From positions 2,070,798 to 2,134,797 of the forward strand of contig NZ_JH636434.1 in NCBI RefSeq assembly GCF_000255655.1: 64,000 bases of DNA. The letters are read 5' to 3'. The notes under the pieces were generated by a model, which saw only the letters and a program-made list of their open reading frames with translations, was not told where the DNA came from and made no database searches. The stretch comes from Schlesneria paludicola DSM 18645. GTDB taxonomy: Bacteria > Planctomycetota > Planctomycetia > Planctomycetales > Planctomycetaceae. This document shows positions 19,401 to 28,543 of this stretch, one piece after another. Each line of letters begins with the position of its first letter. Position 1 is the first letter of the stretch. A program made the position numbers and the translations under genes.

Positions 19401-20503
19401 GGCTGACGCGTGGCCTTCGCATGCTTGCGCAAACGCTTCGCGCGCGTTCCCTTCGCGCCATCCAGTAGCCAGGCGTAGAAACGATCCCTTTGACGGGCGA
19501 CTCGTGGAAGCAGCGACGTCAACGTGACATTGGAATCATGCCGCTCTGGACCGTCACCGCTGATCGCCGAAGCCATCAAGATGGTGCCGCACAGGACGGC
19601 CGCCATATCAAAGAGAACTTCTTCTTCCGCAACCCGCTTTTGTTTCTTCTGCCAGTCGAGCAGCGAATCGATGATCACGCGACGAATGACGAACCGCCTG
19701 TAGCGACCGCGGATGTCGATTTGATGTGGATCCCATTCCCCAAACAGGTAATTCGTTCGCTTGTTGACCGGATGCGAATGGTCATGCGCCCGCGGATCGA
19801 GCGCGAGTTCATCAAGCTGATCGAAATCGAAATAGGCGTCCGAGAGCATCTCTTCCGGAACCTTGGCCAGCAGATCCAGTGCACTTTGGATCAGAGTCTG
19901 GTAAGGACCGTTGGCAACCCCGGCGTTCCGAATATAGAGCGGCCAGGGCCTGACCCGCTCGTGCGGATACACGTCCATTTTCCGACCATTTTCGAGGACG
20001 GCAATAGGACGATAGCCGACGAAATCATTCAGACGCTGAATTGCGCGACGAACGATCCGATCACGTTCCTCCCAAGGCCCACCCTGTTCGAGAACAGCCT
20101 CAAACAGTTTCGCCAGGAAGAATGGCTGCTGAAATTCTTCATCGCTCAGATGGGCGAGAAGATCTCGATGATGTTCGCGATACGCGGGCAACGCAGTGTC
20201 AAAGACGAGCGACAACACCGCTTCCGCCTGATTGATATCGCTGAATGCGGGCGTCGTCTGATGGAGTTCAGCCAATACATGGCGCAGCACGTCCGGGACC
20301 TTCGCCCACGACACACTCGCGACAAACTCGTTCAGTTGCCGTTCGAAAGTCGAATCGGGACGGCCGCCGGAAAAGTTCAAATACCCGAGTATTTCTTGCG
20401 CAGTCGTCAGTTCAAATTGCGAAAGATTCAAAGTCCCGGTCCCCCGACCACGATTGTCCACGGCGATCTGCAGCACGTTTCGCCGAACGCGAGAACTGTT
20501 CAC
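16469..20503 (-). CDS. 1344-residue helical protein of unknown function
   Basis: A very large cytoplasmic-looking protein without a signal peptide or membrane helix. It starts with a GTG codon (20501-20503 on the plus strand reads CAC). The sequence is helix-rich and repetitive in character, without clear catalytic motifs. A highly acidic, Ser-rich linker lies at about residues 690-710 (DEAASNHDESESDDENE), and the C-terminal 40 residues are Pro/Leu-rich (ALSLKELRQQLKQWKQ). I do not recognise the family. It is divergent to the TolQ/ExbD-like genes with 239 bp between start codons, so it could share regulation with them. Confidence 0.8.
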   Translation of the reverse strand: MNSSRVRRNVLQIAVDNRGRGTGTLNLSQFELTTAQEILGYLNFSGGRPDSTFERQLNEFVASVSWAKVPDVLRHVLAELHQTTPAFSDINQAEAVLSLVFDTALPAYREHHRDLLAHLSDEEFQQPFFLAKLFEAVLEQGGPWEERDRIVRRAIQRLNDFVGYRPIAVLENGRKMDVYPHERVRPWPLYIRNAGVANGPYQTLIQSALDLLAKVPEEMLSDAYFDFDQLDELALDPRAHDHSHPVNKRTNYLFGEWDPHQIDIRGRYRRFVIRRVIIDSLLDWQKKQKRVAEEEVLFDMAAVLCGTILMASAISGDGPERHDSNVTLTSLLPRVARQRDRFYAWLLDGAKGTRAKRLRKHAKATRQPFGHVRQSLNMYLANYGTQQVQRRQLAHLFARMGYAEASLRQAAIIPCASARFECEVLCRVHGARRIVEMGKIVDAAKLLGEAEDYLHRGIECGALVDPWNILGFQGLFPLFSSREDSVPDQRIEILLHMMDALLDAYTRTWEEAAARGETKLAAMISVRYEALAEFWDKFGSSTVNDLPRVAARESLDSASHVAEALSEWRTAGESAGDIQFWRAHVEQFDTAKAYAQVVSALLERRDTVAALGLLMQWLSQQEEVGLDAGHMSFEDLLLWWMGIVVEKGATAKDDPWPLIRRMFDYLEANAGELWLAPTTSLLKDMPKPKSSSGKDEAASNHDESESDDENELFGAAYEGVVYRDSADDGQEGETMDDRPSFHRETEFELIERELEPRLKFLRTIAQLWQMGATLAVEREIVPADPQATAVRDLKQAQAESLRHWLRHSIDLQTDLGALIDQLWRQEIGQASAEHDVNVEYDTQLQTKLFLIQTTIQTALSCRSAQWCLACALSPADDTVKSTADDVRIIDIYRGVMQRNTDEVRRVLPGLLRSLQSKPLLYVPLEHGGEPKQILTARSMQMVIRFLLAHLPQLGMLRETWHLLRTARQMERASRPKGMAVTEFDRLFRIALRHTLECVVKASGEWKGGRFSDEDLIDVVGTIVQNYLEQWLEHSNTMRLSTVEALKVEPLWEETAEFVKTYGSYILNARLLTLGNVRAILHSGVEQFLDHLEENEDPLHPIKLLDDLRSGKIDRDDAAEQLNLIYQVVVEKFDRFLEYNTTTTQSDYGEHFYSLLDFLRLETTYDRDAWNMLPVSVAHEVLARMGKPEAATIWEDVFSLKTEEIADGHLQQLETLQKKYGMRMPSVANHLEERFVKPLSVNHMLARIRPACEDAESGREESPAFQSLQRAVEDYLKTTSGSGIDIPAWLKTLEEELNRVHESGETSTPDAEPQLHLPTPALSLKELRQQLKQWKQPPSDRKGKA

Positions 20504-20742
20504 GCTACTCTAAGAATACGGGACTTGCCCTCCCGTAATCAAATCCGCATCAAAATGAGTTGCGAAACTTCACAGATTCCGCCACTCCACGGAATTGACT
20601 CATACTCTGCTTCGACTTTGCCGATTTTTCCGATGGCAACAACTGCGCTGAGTTTACCCCTACGCCGATGCGGTCAACGCAAGTTTAGGCATATTTGAGA
20701 GCTTGGGCAAACCGCAGTGACGCTTTGATAGGACGTACAGAC

Positions 20743-22206
20743 ATGTCGACCCCCACTCGTCAGCGCGGCAAATCGATCGAACTGCTGATCAATTCGATTT
20801 TCGGCTCTCCCTGGCTCTGGGGCACCGGTGTCACATTCATCTTCTATGCGTGCTTGCCGTACATCCCGGCAGAGGATACCCAGCGGTACTTTACGGCTCA
20901 CTGGATCGAATATGCGACCACCGGCCTGTTCTTCATTGGTGTTTGCACCCTGATTGGAAAACTGAGTCGGATCCCGACCGAGCGTGGTGCGTTGCAAACG
21001 GATTTGCTGGAAGGACTTTCGTCGAATCAAACCGACGACGCAGTTACCGTTGCGCACGCGATCGAGACGCACTTCAAACTTGTCGCCAAGCGATATGAAG
21101 ACACGCTGCTCGTCAAACGAGTTCGCGAGGCCTGCGAATACGTCGGAAACCGCCGCTCGTCAGATGGTCTGGAAGGACATCTGACGTATCTGGCCGAAGT
21201 GAATAGCGGGCGTCAACATGACGGCTATGCCTTGATTCGCACGATCACCTGGGCCGTCCCGATTCTGGGCTTTCTGGGTACCGTGATCGGGATCACGATG
21301 GCCATCGCGAACATCACACCCGACAAGCTCGAATCCTCGTTGCCAGAAGTCACAGCAGGATTGGCAGTTGCGTTCGATACGACGGCGCTGTCGCTGGCCT
21401 TGTCGATGCTGCTCGTCTTCGGCACTTTCATCATCGAGCGAATCGAACAGCGAACGCTGGATGACATCGAAGATTTCGGCATGAAGCGGCTGCTGAGCCA
21501 GTTCCCGAATTCGCAACAGGCCGCCCCCGCTTCGCCACTTGTCGTGGCAGAGCAACAAGCCGCCGAACAGCTATTGCAACGTTCTGAAAGCCTGATCAAC
21601 TGGCAAATGGACATGTGGCAGACATCCCTGGAAAGTCTTCGGGAGCGCTGGACGGGAACGTTGTCCAAACAGCAAGAATACCTCGACCAGGCACTGCAGA
21701 CGGGGCTGACGAATGCGTTGATCGATCATTCGCGACAGCTCGCTGAAGTCCGTTCCGAGTTCATTTCGGCATTTCAGTCGACCTCGACCTCCATCGGAGA
21801 CCAGCTTGCCGAAACGCGTTCAGTACTGGCCGACCAACAGCAACAGGGCATTGAACAGATCGCACTCACATGGCAGCAGTTCCGTGCGGAGATTACTCAG
21901 ACACGTGACGAACATGCTCGTCAACTTGCGTTGTTGACACAGGCGATCACGGCGGAAGTTGGCGGCTGGCAGAATCAGCTTGAATCGTCGACACGGACGA
22001 TGAATGGACAATTTGAAGAACTTCGCAGCCAAGGCGAGGTCTTCTTGAAGTTGTCTGAGAACGAATCCCAACTCATTCGACTCGAAAATCGACTCGCAGA
22101 GAACCTGGAGTCTGTTCGCCTGGTCGATTCGCTTGAGCAAACGATGCTCAACCTGAACGCCGCGGTGAATTTGTTGACCACACGAGTGAAACCCAAAGCC
22201 GCCTGA
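20743..22206 (+). CDS. TolQ/ExbB/MotA-like proton channel protein with long cytoplasmic tail
   Basis: A 488-residue protein. The ATG at 20743 (MSTPTRQRG) is preferred to the TTG at 20695. Membrane helices lie at about 24-40, 56-73, 165-190 and 203-230. The MotA/TolQ/ExbB core is clear in YALIRTITWAVPILGFLGTV and PEVTAGLAVAFDTTALSLAL. Residues 240-488 form a long, mostly helical tail rich in Gln and Glu (repeated Q-x-x-x-E patterns), far longer than in TolQ or ExbB and reminiscent of ZorA-type tails. It is followed after 57 bp by two ExbD-like genes, so it probably forms the ion-conducting part of an energised complex. Confidence 0.85.
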   Translation: MSTPTRQRGKSIELLINSIFGSPWLWGTGVTFIFYACLPYIPAEDTQRYFTAHWIEYATTGLFFIGVCTLIGKLSRIPTERGALQTDLLEGLSSNQTDDAVTVAHAIETHFKLVAKRYEDTLLVKRVREACEYVGNRRSSDGLEGHLTYLAEVNSGRQHDGYALIRTITWAVPILGFLGTVIGITMAIANITPDKLESSLPEVTAGLAVAFDTTALSLALSMLLVFGTFIIERIEQRTLDDIEDFGMKRLLSQFPNSQQAAPASPLVVAEQQAAEQLLQRSESLINWQMDMWQTSLESLRERWTGTLSKQQEYLDQALQTGLTNALIDHSRQLAEVRSEFISAFQSTSTSIGDQLAETRSVLADQQQQGIEQIALTWQQFRAEITQTRDEHARQLALLTQAITAEVGGWQNQLESSTRTMNGQFEELRSQGEVFLKLSENESQLIRLENRLAENLESVRLVDSLEQTMLNLNAAVNLLTTRVKPKAA

Positions 22207-22263
22207 CACGCGTCGCGCGGTGTGGTGTTGAACGGTGTTCGATCCTGATAAGAAAACAAGCCG

Positions 22264-24573
22264 ATGAGCCGCCGATCGAAGGAAACACTTGCGGTCCAGC
22301 TTTTCCCATTCCTCGCCGTGCTCGTCTGCACGATGGGATCGCTGATTTTTTTGTTGCTTGTAACGACCCGCCAGGTCCGCCAACGTACGATCGCCTACGC
22401 CAAGCATGAAGCCGAGCAAAAGGAACTGGCCCGAGTCGCCGCCCAGCGTCTGCCCGAACTTTCGATTCCCCTTCCCCCCGCCGAAGAAAAGCCGCCCGAA
22501 CCGGCAATCGTTGTGCCTCCACCTCGGCGCGAGCCCAAGCCGTTCCGTGAACCCGATCGCACGTACGAATTGGCATTGGCAAATCGGCAGCGTGAACTCG
22601 AACAGCTCAAAGCCGAATGGGCCTCTCGCGCGGATCAGTTGAGTAAAGACCGCGACCGGCATCGAACCGTACTCGCCCACCGACAGACTGCGGTCGATGC
22701 CGCCGTCATCGAAGCCGAAGCGTTGAAAGCCGAGATCAAACGGCTTGAGATTGAATTGGGGAAACTGGCAGGCACCGCTGCGGCATCGTCCTTCAGTTCG
22801 ACTGAAGCGGCAGATCGACTTCTGATCGAACAGCAGATCGCAGAGATGAAAAAGCGGCTGCGCGCCGCACAAGCTGAAGAAGCCAGTGGCGAGAATGACA
22901 AGTTCCAGGTCATTCCATTTGACCCGCAGACCGGAACGACCCGGCGTCCCATTTTTATCGAATGCAACGCCACAGGACTTCGTTTCCTGCCTGAAGACAT
23001 CACCATCACTGCGGCCGATCTGAATGGTTTCACTCCGCGCGCCAATCCGCTGGCGGCGGGAACCGGCGCGCTGATCAACTATTGGACCGCATGGAACTCG
23101 CAACAACGAGATCGCAAATCAGCCCCCGAACCGTATGTGTTGCTGCTGGTCCGTCCTGACGGTGCCGTGGCCTACTATGTCGCCCAGCGGATGCTCGATC
23201 CGATCCATACCGCACGTGGATACGAATTGATCGAAGCCGACACGACACTGCAGATGCCCGCTGCCGATGCTGGTGCGAAAGCGGCGTGCCAGGCTGCGGT
23301 TGAACGATTGCTGATGGAGCGTGAAAACATTTCTCGCTCGGCCGTCAATCAAGGCACGGGAAGCAGCGTCTACGGCGGCACGGCTCGCTACGGCAAACCG
23401 GGATCGGGCGGCGGCAATCCAGGTGGATCGACTCAAGGTCAGCTTGCAGGAAAAGCGCCAGGCAGCCGTGGAAACGGCGAAAGCGGGGGCAGCTTCTCAA
23501 TGTCGGATCTGACCGGTGACGAAAAGGAAGTTGGCACGCGCAGTTGGGAACGTGTCGAGAATTTTGAAGGGCGGCCCAAGCATCGACGCGGCCAGGAACT
23601 CGAACGAAATCTGGACGATGTCCAGAATCGCCTCGCACAAGGCGGCGGTTCACAGAACTTTGGCGGCGCGGGAGCGGACGAACCTTCTGATCCCGATCAA
23701 TCGCCCGAATCGTCTGAAGGACGACCGACAGGCAAGTCGGCGAAAGGGGGCGTGTCTTCTGGCAGGAAAGGTGGGTTCAAGACGCATAGTGGATCCGCTC
23801 CGTCCAACGAATCCGGAGAGTCTGATCCCGACGGCATGGTCGAACATGAACCGGGAATGCCGATCGGTAAGCGTCCCAACAGCAAACGGGGCCAGCCGAG
23901 ATCGCTCTCGGATGGTTCCGGTCCATCGAGGGCCGACGCGAACAGCAATCAAGGCGAGAACGATGACTCGGCCGATACGTCCGGAATGGACGCGGACTCA
24001 ACTCCAACCGATTCCCCGGACTCCTCATCGCGACGTGTCGGAAGTTCGGCCCCTCGTTCTGCACGCGGAAAACAACGTCTTCAGTTGGGTGATGGAAAGT
24101 CTGGTGGCAAATCAAAAGAGATCGACGACAAACAAATCGAACCGGAAATGCTTGCGGGTCGACGATGGGGACATTGCGATCCGGGAGCGAGTATTGGATT
24201 CGAGCGCGACGTGACCGTCGAAGTCTTCGAAGACCATTTCACGATTGCCGAAAAATATGAGATCCGCGTCGAAGAGGGCGAGACAAAGCAGGAAATCTTC
24301 GAAAACTTTGTGACCTCAGTGGATCGTTACACGCGTGAATGGGGCAAGCCACCACAGGGGTTCTTCTGGACTCCTCGTTTGAAATTTGTTGTCAAACCCG
24401 ACGCAAACGGTCGGTATGAACAGATTAATGGCCTGATGACGCGTGCGGGGTTGTCCACGTCCCACGAATTCGCCAAGACAAACAATACCGTTGAATTCGG
24501 TCGCGAAAAGCCAGCATCCATCAAGTCCGTACCCAAAACCGCCAGCCAACATGGGACGGGAGGTGTCCGATGA
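22264..24573 (+). CDS. ExbD/TolR-like anchored protein with large Gly/Ser-rich periplasmic part
   Basis: A 769-residue protein. Residues 12-34 form a single helix, VQLFPFLAVLVCTMGSLIFL, which aligns with the ExbD/TolR helix but has Ala in place of the proton-carrying Asp (PFLA against PFID). Then come a Pro-rich segment (70-105), a coiled coil (about 105-210), a folded domain at about 220-365 (FQVIPFDPQTG, YVLLLVRPDGAVAYYVA), a low-complexity Gly/Ser/Pro region (365-620) and a C-terminal domain (DVTVEVFEDHFTIAEKYEIR). It overlaps the next ExbD-like gene by 4 bases (ATGA). Function unknown; the anchor and gene order suggest it is driven by the TolQ-like channel. Confidence 0.8.
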   Translation: MSRRSKETLAVQLFPFLAVLVCTMGSLIFLLLVTTRQVRQRTIAYAKHEAEQKELARVAAQRLPELSIPLPPAEEKPPEPAIVVPPPRREPKPFREPDRTYELALANRQRELEQLKAEWASRADQLSKDRDRHRTVLAHRQTAVDAAVIEAEALKAEIKRLEIELGKLAGTAAASSFSSTEAADRLLIEQQIAEMKKRLRAAQAEEASGENDKFQVIPFDPQTGTTRRPIFIECNATGLRFLPEDITITAADLNGFTPRANPLAAGTGALINYWTAWNSQQRDRKSAPEPYVLLLVRPDGAVAYYVAQRMLDPIHTARGYELIEADTTLQMPAADAGAKAACQAAVERLLMERENISRSAVNQGTGSSVYGGTARYGKPGSGGGNPGGSTQGQLAGKAPGSRGNGESGGSFSMSDLTGDEKEVGTRSWERVENFEGRPKHRRGQELERNLDDVQNRLAQGGGSQNFGGAGADEPSDPDQSPESSEGRPTGKSAKGGVSSGRKGGFKTHSGSAPSNESGESDPDGMVEHEPGMPIGKRPNSKRGQPRSLSDGSGPSRADANSNQGENDDSADTSGMDADSTPTDSPDSSSRRVGSSAPRSARGKQRLQLGDGKSGGKSKEIDDKQIEPEMLAGRRWGHCDPGASIGFERDVTVEVFEDHFTIAEKYEIRVEEGETKQEIFENFVTSVDRYTREWGKPPQGFFWTPRLKFVVKPDANGRYEQINGLMTRAGLSTSHEFAKTNNTVEFGREKPASIKSVPKTASQHGTGGVR

Positions 24574-25715
24574 GTCGTCGTCCCCGTGGTGAACTTCAGT
24601 TCGGCTCCGATTCCTTCTTGGACGTTGTCGCAAATATCGTCGGCATTCTGATCATTCTCATTGTGATCGCCGGACTGCGCGTCAGTCAGATGCCGGCATT
24701 GCCACCGAGCACGGTCGAAACCGAATCCGATCCGGCGGTCGAAACCGTCCCAGTCCCCGTCGCACCGGCGACCAGTCCCATTGAAATTCCACAGGAAGTC
24801 GCGTCACTGCCGGTTGAGCCCGAGGAGGAGATCGAAGAACCGGTACCGACACCGCCGCCGCTTCCTCCGCTCGAAGCACCGCGAGAGCTTGTCGATGCGA
24901 CGCAGAATCTCGAATCGGAACTCGCGTCCATCCACAGTGAAGAAGCCAAGCTCACCAAGCGAATGAAACTCACGCGTGAAGAGCACGAGGCGCTCCTGGA
25001 GCGACAGGAACGCATCAAGAAAATGATCGCGGAGAAGTCCGCGACGATCATCGAAACGAAAAAACAGGCCGCCGTCGCCGAGGCGGATCTGGAACTGGCG
25101 CGAGAAACACTTTCGCGGCTGGCCAAGCAGGTTCGCGAACTTGAATTGACGCCTGCCAATGTGGAAACACTCGAGCACAAGATCACTCCCGTCAGCCGTC
25201 TCGTCAATGGGAAAGAAAAGCACTATCGACTAGAAAAAAATCGGGTGTCAGAGGTACCCATTGAGGAACTGGTCAATCGGTTTCGGGAACAGATTGACCG
25301 GCGTAAAGAATTCCTGGTGAAAACGCGGCAATATCAAGGTGAGATTGGCCCGTTACAAGGCTTCAACATGCGTTATCACGTCCGCGTCGATTCGATGTCG
25401 GATCTCGACGCCGCTCGCGCTGGGCATGGTGGATACCGTATCAGCCTGTCGAGTTGGGAGATTCATCCAGAGCCGGGTCACAAAGGTGAAACGGCCGAGA
25501 TCGCGCTGCGGCGCGGCTCGAAGTTTTATCAATCCATCCTGGGAACATCACCCGATACGACGCTGACATTCTGGGTCTATCCCGATAGCTATCCGCTCTA
25601 TCGTAGTCTGCAGAAATTTACACATGAGCACGGATATTCCGTGGCCGGTCGCCCGCTTCCCGAGGGTGTTCCGATCGCGGGTTCTCCCAACGGATCAAAG
25701 TCAGCCAGCCAATAA
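24570..25715 (+). CDS. ExbD/TolR-like protein with conserved membrane Asp and coiled coil
   Basis: A 381-residue protein. Residues 14-36 (DSFLDVVANIVGILIILIVI) align with the ExbD/TolR/MotB helix, and Asp18 sits where ExbD carries its essential proton-binding Asp. A Pro/Glu-rich segment (45-105) and a coiled coil (about 105-185) lead to a C-terminal domain (MRYHVRVDSMSDLDAARAGH ... TLTFWVYPDSYPLYRSLQKF). The start codon overlaps the previous stop. With the TolQ-like gene it completes a three-gene module. There is no OmpA peptidoglycan-binding signature, which argues against a MotB or ZorB assignment. Confidence 0.82.
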   Translation: MSRRPRGELQFGSDSFLDVVANIVGILIILIVIAGLRVSQMPALPPSTVETESDPAVETVPVPVAPATSPIEIPQEVASLPVEPEEEIEEPVPTPPPLPPLEAPRELVDATQNLESELASIHSEEAKLTKRMKLTREEHEALLERQERIKKMIAEKSATIIETKKQAAVAEADLELARETLSRLAKQVRELELTPANVETLEHKITPVSRLVNGKEKHYRLEKNRVSEVPIEELVNRFREQIDRRKEFLVKTRQYQGEIGPLQGFNMRYHVRVDSMSDLDAARAGHGGYRISLSSWEIHPEPGHKGETAEIALRRGSKFYQSILGTSPDTTLTFWVYPDSYPLYRSLQKFTHEHGYSVAGRPLPEGVPIAGSPNGSKSASQ

Positions 25716-25786
25716 CGGTCTCGCCCCCGGAGGTCCACCTCAGAGCGAGACGCAACTTCAAACGTCAATCAGGAAAATGTGAACCA

Positions 25787-27616
25787 GTGACGCGCCACGA
25801 ACTGGGTCGGCGGTCCGCCGCCGTCAAATCGACTGTCGGTACGTCAATCAGACGCCCGCAGCCTGCTATTGCCCGTACATCCGCCAAGTGTGCGATTCGT
25901 GCCACTGCGCCGACGTATCTCGACGGACTAAGGACGAGTCTGCAACTGACGATCGTGCTGACAAGCCTTGTATTCCTGCCAAGTGTCGATGGGACGAGCC
26001 TTGCCTCTGGCCAAGAGAGCCGGCTACGCCTTCGACAACTTTTTCACGACGACGAATTCGTCGAGAAAGACGATTCGCTCGCCACAGACTTTGCAAATCG
26101 CCTGAATCCAAAGCAGAACGAAGAGCAAGACGAAGAACCGGTGGATGAAGCCGATTCGATGTACGACGAGTCGCCCGTGCTGGATGATGTCCGGCTTGCG
26201 AACCACCTGAACGCCAACGAGAAGCCCGTTTCAAGTCTGGTGTCCGAGTTGACGAAGCGATTGACGGATGTCGAAAAGCAGCTGAAGAAACGCGATGAAT
26301 CTGACCAGCAGAAGGCGAATCAGTTTCCAACGCACAAGATTACCGGCTTCCTGCAGCTTGATACCGCATTCTATTCACAGAGCCCGAAGAATATTGCGAC
26401 CGTCGGTGATGCCCAGGATGGAACAGGCTTCCGTCGAGCACGGTTCGCCGTCAATGGGAAAGTTGCGGAGTTCACCAGCTATCAACTGGAAGTCGACTTC
26501 GCGACCGCTGGCCGCCCTAGTTTCTTCGATAACTACGTTGAACAAGGAAATATTCCCATTCTGGGCGACGTTCGCGTTGGACAGTTCCTGCAACCGTTCA
26601 GCGTGGATGCGATGAGCGGTTTCCGCAATCTGGCATTCCTCGAGCGATCGTTGCCATTCCTGGCGTTCGTCCCATTCCGGCGCGTGGGGATCATGGCCTC
26701 GAATGCGACCGAAGACGACCTGACGCACTGGGCCTACAGCGTGTTTCGAACGGGCGGATATAATAACGCGCCGCTTGGCGACTCGCGGTTTGGAACCGAT
26801 TTTGGCGACATCGGTGGTTATTCATTTTCCACGCGCGTGACACACCTCTTGTATTGGGACGAGTTCGCCGACGACCGCTACCTCTGGCATGTGGGCTTTT
26901 CGTATGACTACAGTCAACTGGGTGCCAACGATGCCGCGGGCAGCGGCTTATCGGGTAATGCCGGCAGCCCCAAACCATTTTATCAGGCGAGAACGACACC
27001 CGAGTTTGGACCACTGGGTTACCCCGAGCTCACGTCCAGCTTCGGCAGCGCCGTCAATGGGACTCCCCTGTTCGTCGACACAGGACGTTACCAGGCGAAC
27101 AACTTCAACCTGTTCGGATTGGAAACCGTCTACCAGTACGGCCCATTCAGTCTGCAAGCCGAGTACATGGGGACTGTCGTCCAAAGCGTCGTCGGCCCGG
27201 TCTTTTACCATGGCGGTTATGGGGAATTCATGTACCGCCTGACCGGCGAGCATCGTGGCTACGACAAAAAACTCGCATCACTCAAAAATCCTGTCCCGTT
27301 CGCAGACTTCATCCCACTGAAAGCGGATGGAATTCGCGGTTGGGGGGCCTGGGGCGTTGCCGCCCGCTGGTCGTTCGTGGATTTGACCAATCCGTCGAAG
27401 CTTGATGGGCACTACTACGACAGCGCCACGAATACCTTCACAGGGACCAGTAAAGCAGGTAACGGTGTCCTGAACGACCTGACACTCGGCCTGACCTGGT
27501 ATCTGAATATGCACACAAAAGTGCAGTTCAACTGGATCCACGCCATGCTGGACAATTCCGCCAAGGGGTCCAGCACGGCGGATCTGTTTGTCAGTCGCGT
27601 TCAGGTCGACTTCTGA
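25787..27616 (+). CDS. Outer-membrane porin, OprP/OprO (phosphate-selective) type
   Basis: A 609-residue protein with a GTG start at 25787 after an AGGAAA ribosome binding site. The N-terminus is long, with a hydrophobic stretch at about 50-70, and could be an extended signal region. Residues 95-185 are acidic with a coiled coil (VSELTKRLTDVEKQLKKRDE) that may contact peptidoglycan. From about 190 the sequence is a beta-barrel: KITGFLQLDTAFYS, TGFRRARFAVNGKVAEFTSYQLEVDF, AFLERSLPF, ending with Phe (VSRVQVDF) as outer-membrane barrels do. It fits the phosphate-selective porin O/P family, whose members also carry pyrophosphate or other anions. No pst or pho genes are near. Confidence 0.88.
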   Translation: MTRHELGRRSAAVKSTVGTSIRRPQPAIARTSAKCAIRATAPTYLDGLRTSLQLTIVLTSLVFLPSVDGTSLASGQESRLRLRQLFHDDEFVEKDDSLATDFANRLNPKQNEEQDEEPVDEADSMYDESPVLDDVRLANHLNANEKPVSSLVSELTKRLTDVEKQLKKRDESDQQKANQFPTHKITGFLQLDTAFYSQSPKNIATVGDAQDGTGFRRARFAVNGKVAEFTSYQLEVDFATAGRPSFFDNYVEQGNIPILGDVRVGQFLQPFSVDAMSGFRNLAFLERSLPFLAFVPFRRVGIMASNATEDDLTHWAYSVFRTGGYNNAPLGDSRFGTDFGDIGGYSFSTRVTHLLYWDEFADDRYLWHVGFSYDYSQLGANDAAGSGLSGNAGSPKPFYQARTTPEFGPLGYPELTSSFGSAVNGTPLFVDTGRYQANNFNLFGLETVYQYGPFSLQAEYMGTVVQSVVGPVFYHGGYGEFMYRLTGEHRGYDKKLASLKNPVPFADFIPLKADGIRGWGAWGVAARWSFVDLTNPSKLDGHYYDSATNTFTGTSKAGNGVLNDLTLGLTWYLNMHTKVQFNWIHAMLDNSAKGSSTADLFVSRVQVDF

Positions 27617-27712
27617 TTTAGCGTCGCCCAGGTGAACGGAACGGGGGCGGAAAGATTGACTGCCCCACGGCCATGATTGTCGATTCAGGCGGAAATCAAT
27701 GCCCGAAAGCGT

Positions 27713-28030
27713 CTACTCTTGGACCTCTTTAAGGACATCCTTTTTGGGTTCCGGCTTGGGTCGAATTCGGCCGGCCTGAACGTCTTTGACGACCTCGGCA
27801 ACCAGCGCGGGATCGGCCGTCTTCATGACATGATCGATGCGCGAGGCTGGCGTGCCCAGCCGTTCCATGATGTCGCGTGCCGTTTCCCAAAGTTTGGGCT
27901 TCTTTTTATCGCTCGCCAGATACAACTCCGTCGCCAGTTCCGCGAGCCGCTGCTCATCAACCGCCGGACGATTATCATAAAAACGCTGGATGACTTTCTT
28001 CTGGTATTTTGAAAAATCGCGTTCTGCCAC
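27713..28030 (-). CDS. Small conserved protein of unknown function
   Basis: A 105-residue protein. The GTG at 28030 (VAERDFSKYQKKVIQRFYDN) follows a good AGAGGAG site 8 bases away, so it is preferred to the longer frame starting at 28072. The sequence is fully helical and charged, with a conserved-looking FSKYQKKVIQRFYDNR block and a Lys/Pro tail (RPKPEPKKDVLKEV). I recall similar short proteins in other planctomycetes, but no function. It is convergent with the porin gene. Confidence 0.75.
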   Translation of the reverse strand: MAERDFSKYQKKVIQRFYDNRPAVDEQRLAELATELYLASDKKKPKLWETARDIMERLGTPASRIDHVMKTADPALVAEVVKDVQAGRIRPKPEPKKDVLKEVQE

Positions 28031-28543
28031 GGTTCGACTCCTCTTTTGAAACTGATTCGCCAGCCAGACCACATTCAGCGACGTCCATCATCGCTCATGA
28101 TATTGCGCCGTACGCGGTTGAACTCAAATAAAATTCTTGTGATGAATGGAGTTCTCGCTGCGGCAATATCAACAGTGCAAATTCACCGAGACCATCGTCA
28201 CGAGCGGGTCCGGGACCACAGCCGATTTCCCGTCACCGGCAAGCGCATTCCGATTCACGTGCCGCGAATGCGTGGACGGGGCGAATCTCTGGATTTTGAA
28301 ATCGCGTTCTTTCGTTCTTTTCCTCATTCTTTCCCATGTTCCCAAGCGGGAACTTTTCTCGTTCCCTCGTGTTACCCCTCGTTACCAAGCTCCCGCTTGG
28401 TGACGCCTCATGCGATCGCGTTTGCTGCCGAGCAGGAACGTCGCCTGGGACCTTCGGCCACACTTCCCAAGAGAATGACGCGTTTCCGAGCCGAAGCCTG
28501 ACAACGAGGAATTGCGTCGTCGGAATGAGTGGCACGCACGTGT
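28031..28543. other. Intergenic region with a palindromic repeat
   Basis: No coding sequence is supported in these 513 bp. It holds a 26-bp near-perfect palindrome (28380-28405), and just upstream a related run GTTCCCAAGCGGGAAC (28339-28354). Confidence 0.5.
28380..28405. repeat. Palindromic REP-like unit
   Basis: CGTTACCAAGC..GCTTGGTGACG forms a stem of about 11 bp. The preceding GTTCCCAAGCGGGAAC (28339-28354) shares the CCAAGC core. Units with this core are dispersed palindromes in many large bacterial genomes; here it lies between genes and encodes nothing. Confidence 0.5.

Noticed and set aside
20743-25715. Zorya anti-phage system (ZorA/ZorB)
   Set aside because: The TolQ-like tail resembles ZorA, but neither partner has an OmpA/MotB peptidoglycan-binding domain and no ZorC, ZorD or ZorE gene is adjacent.
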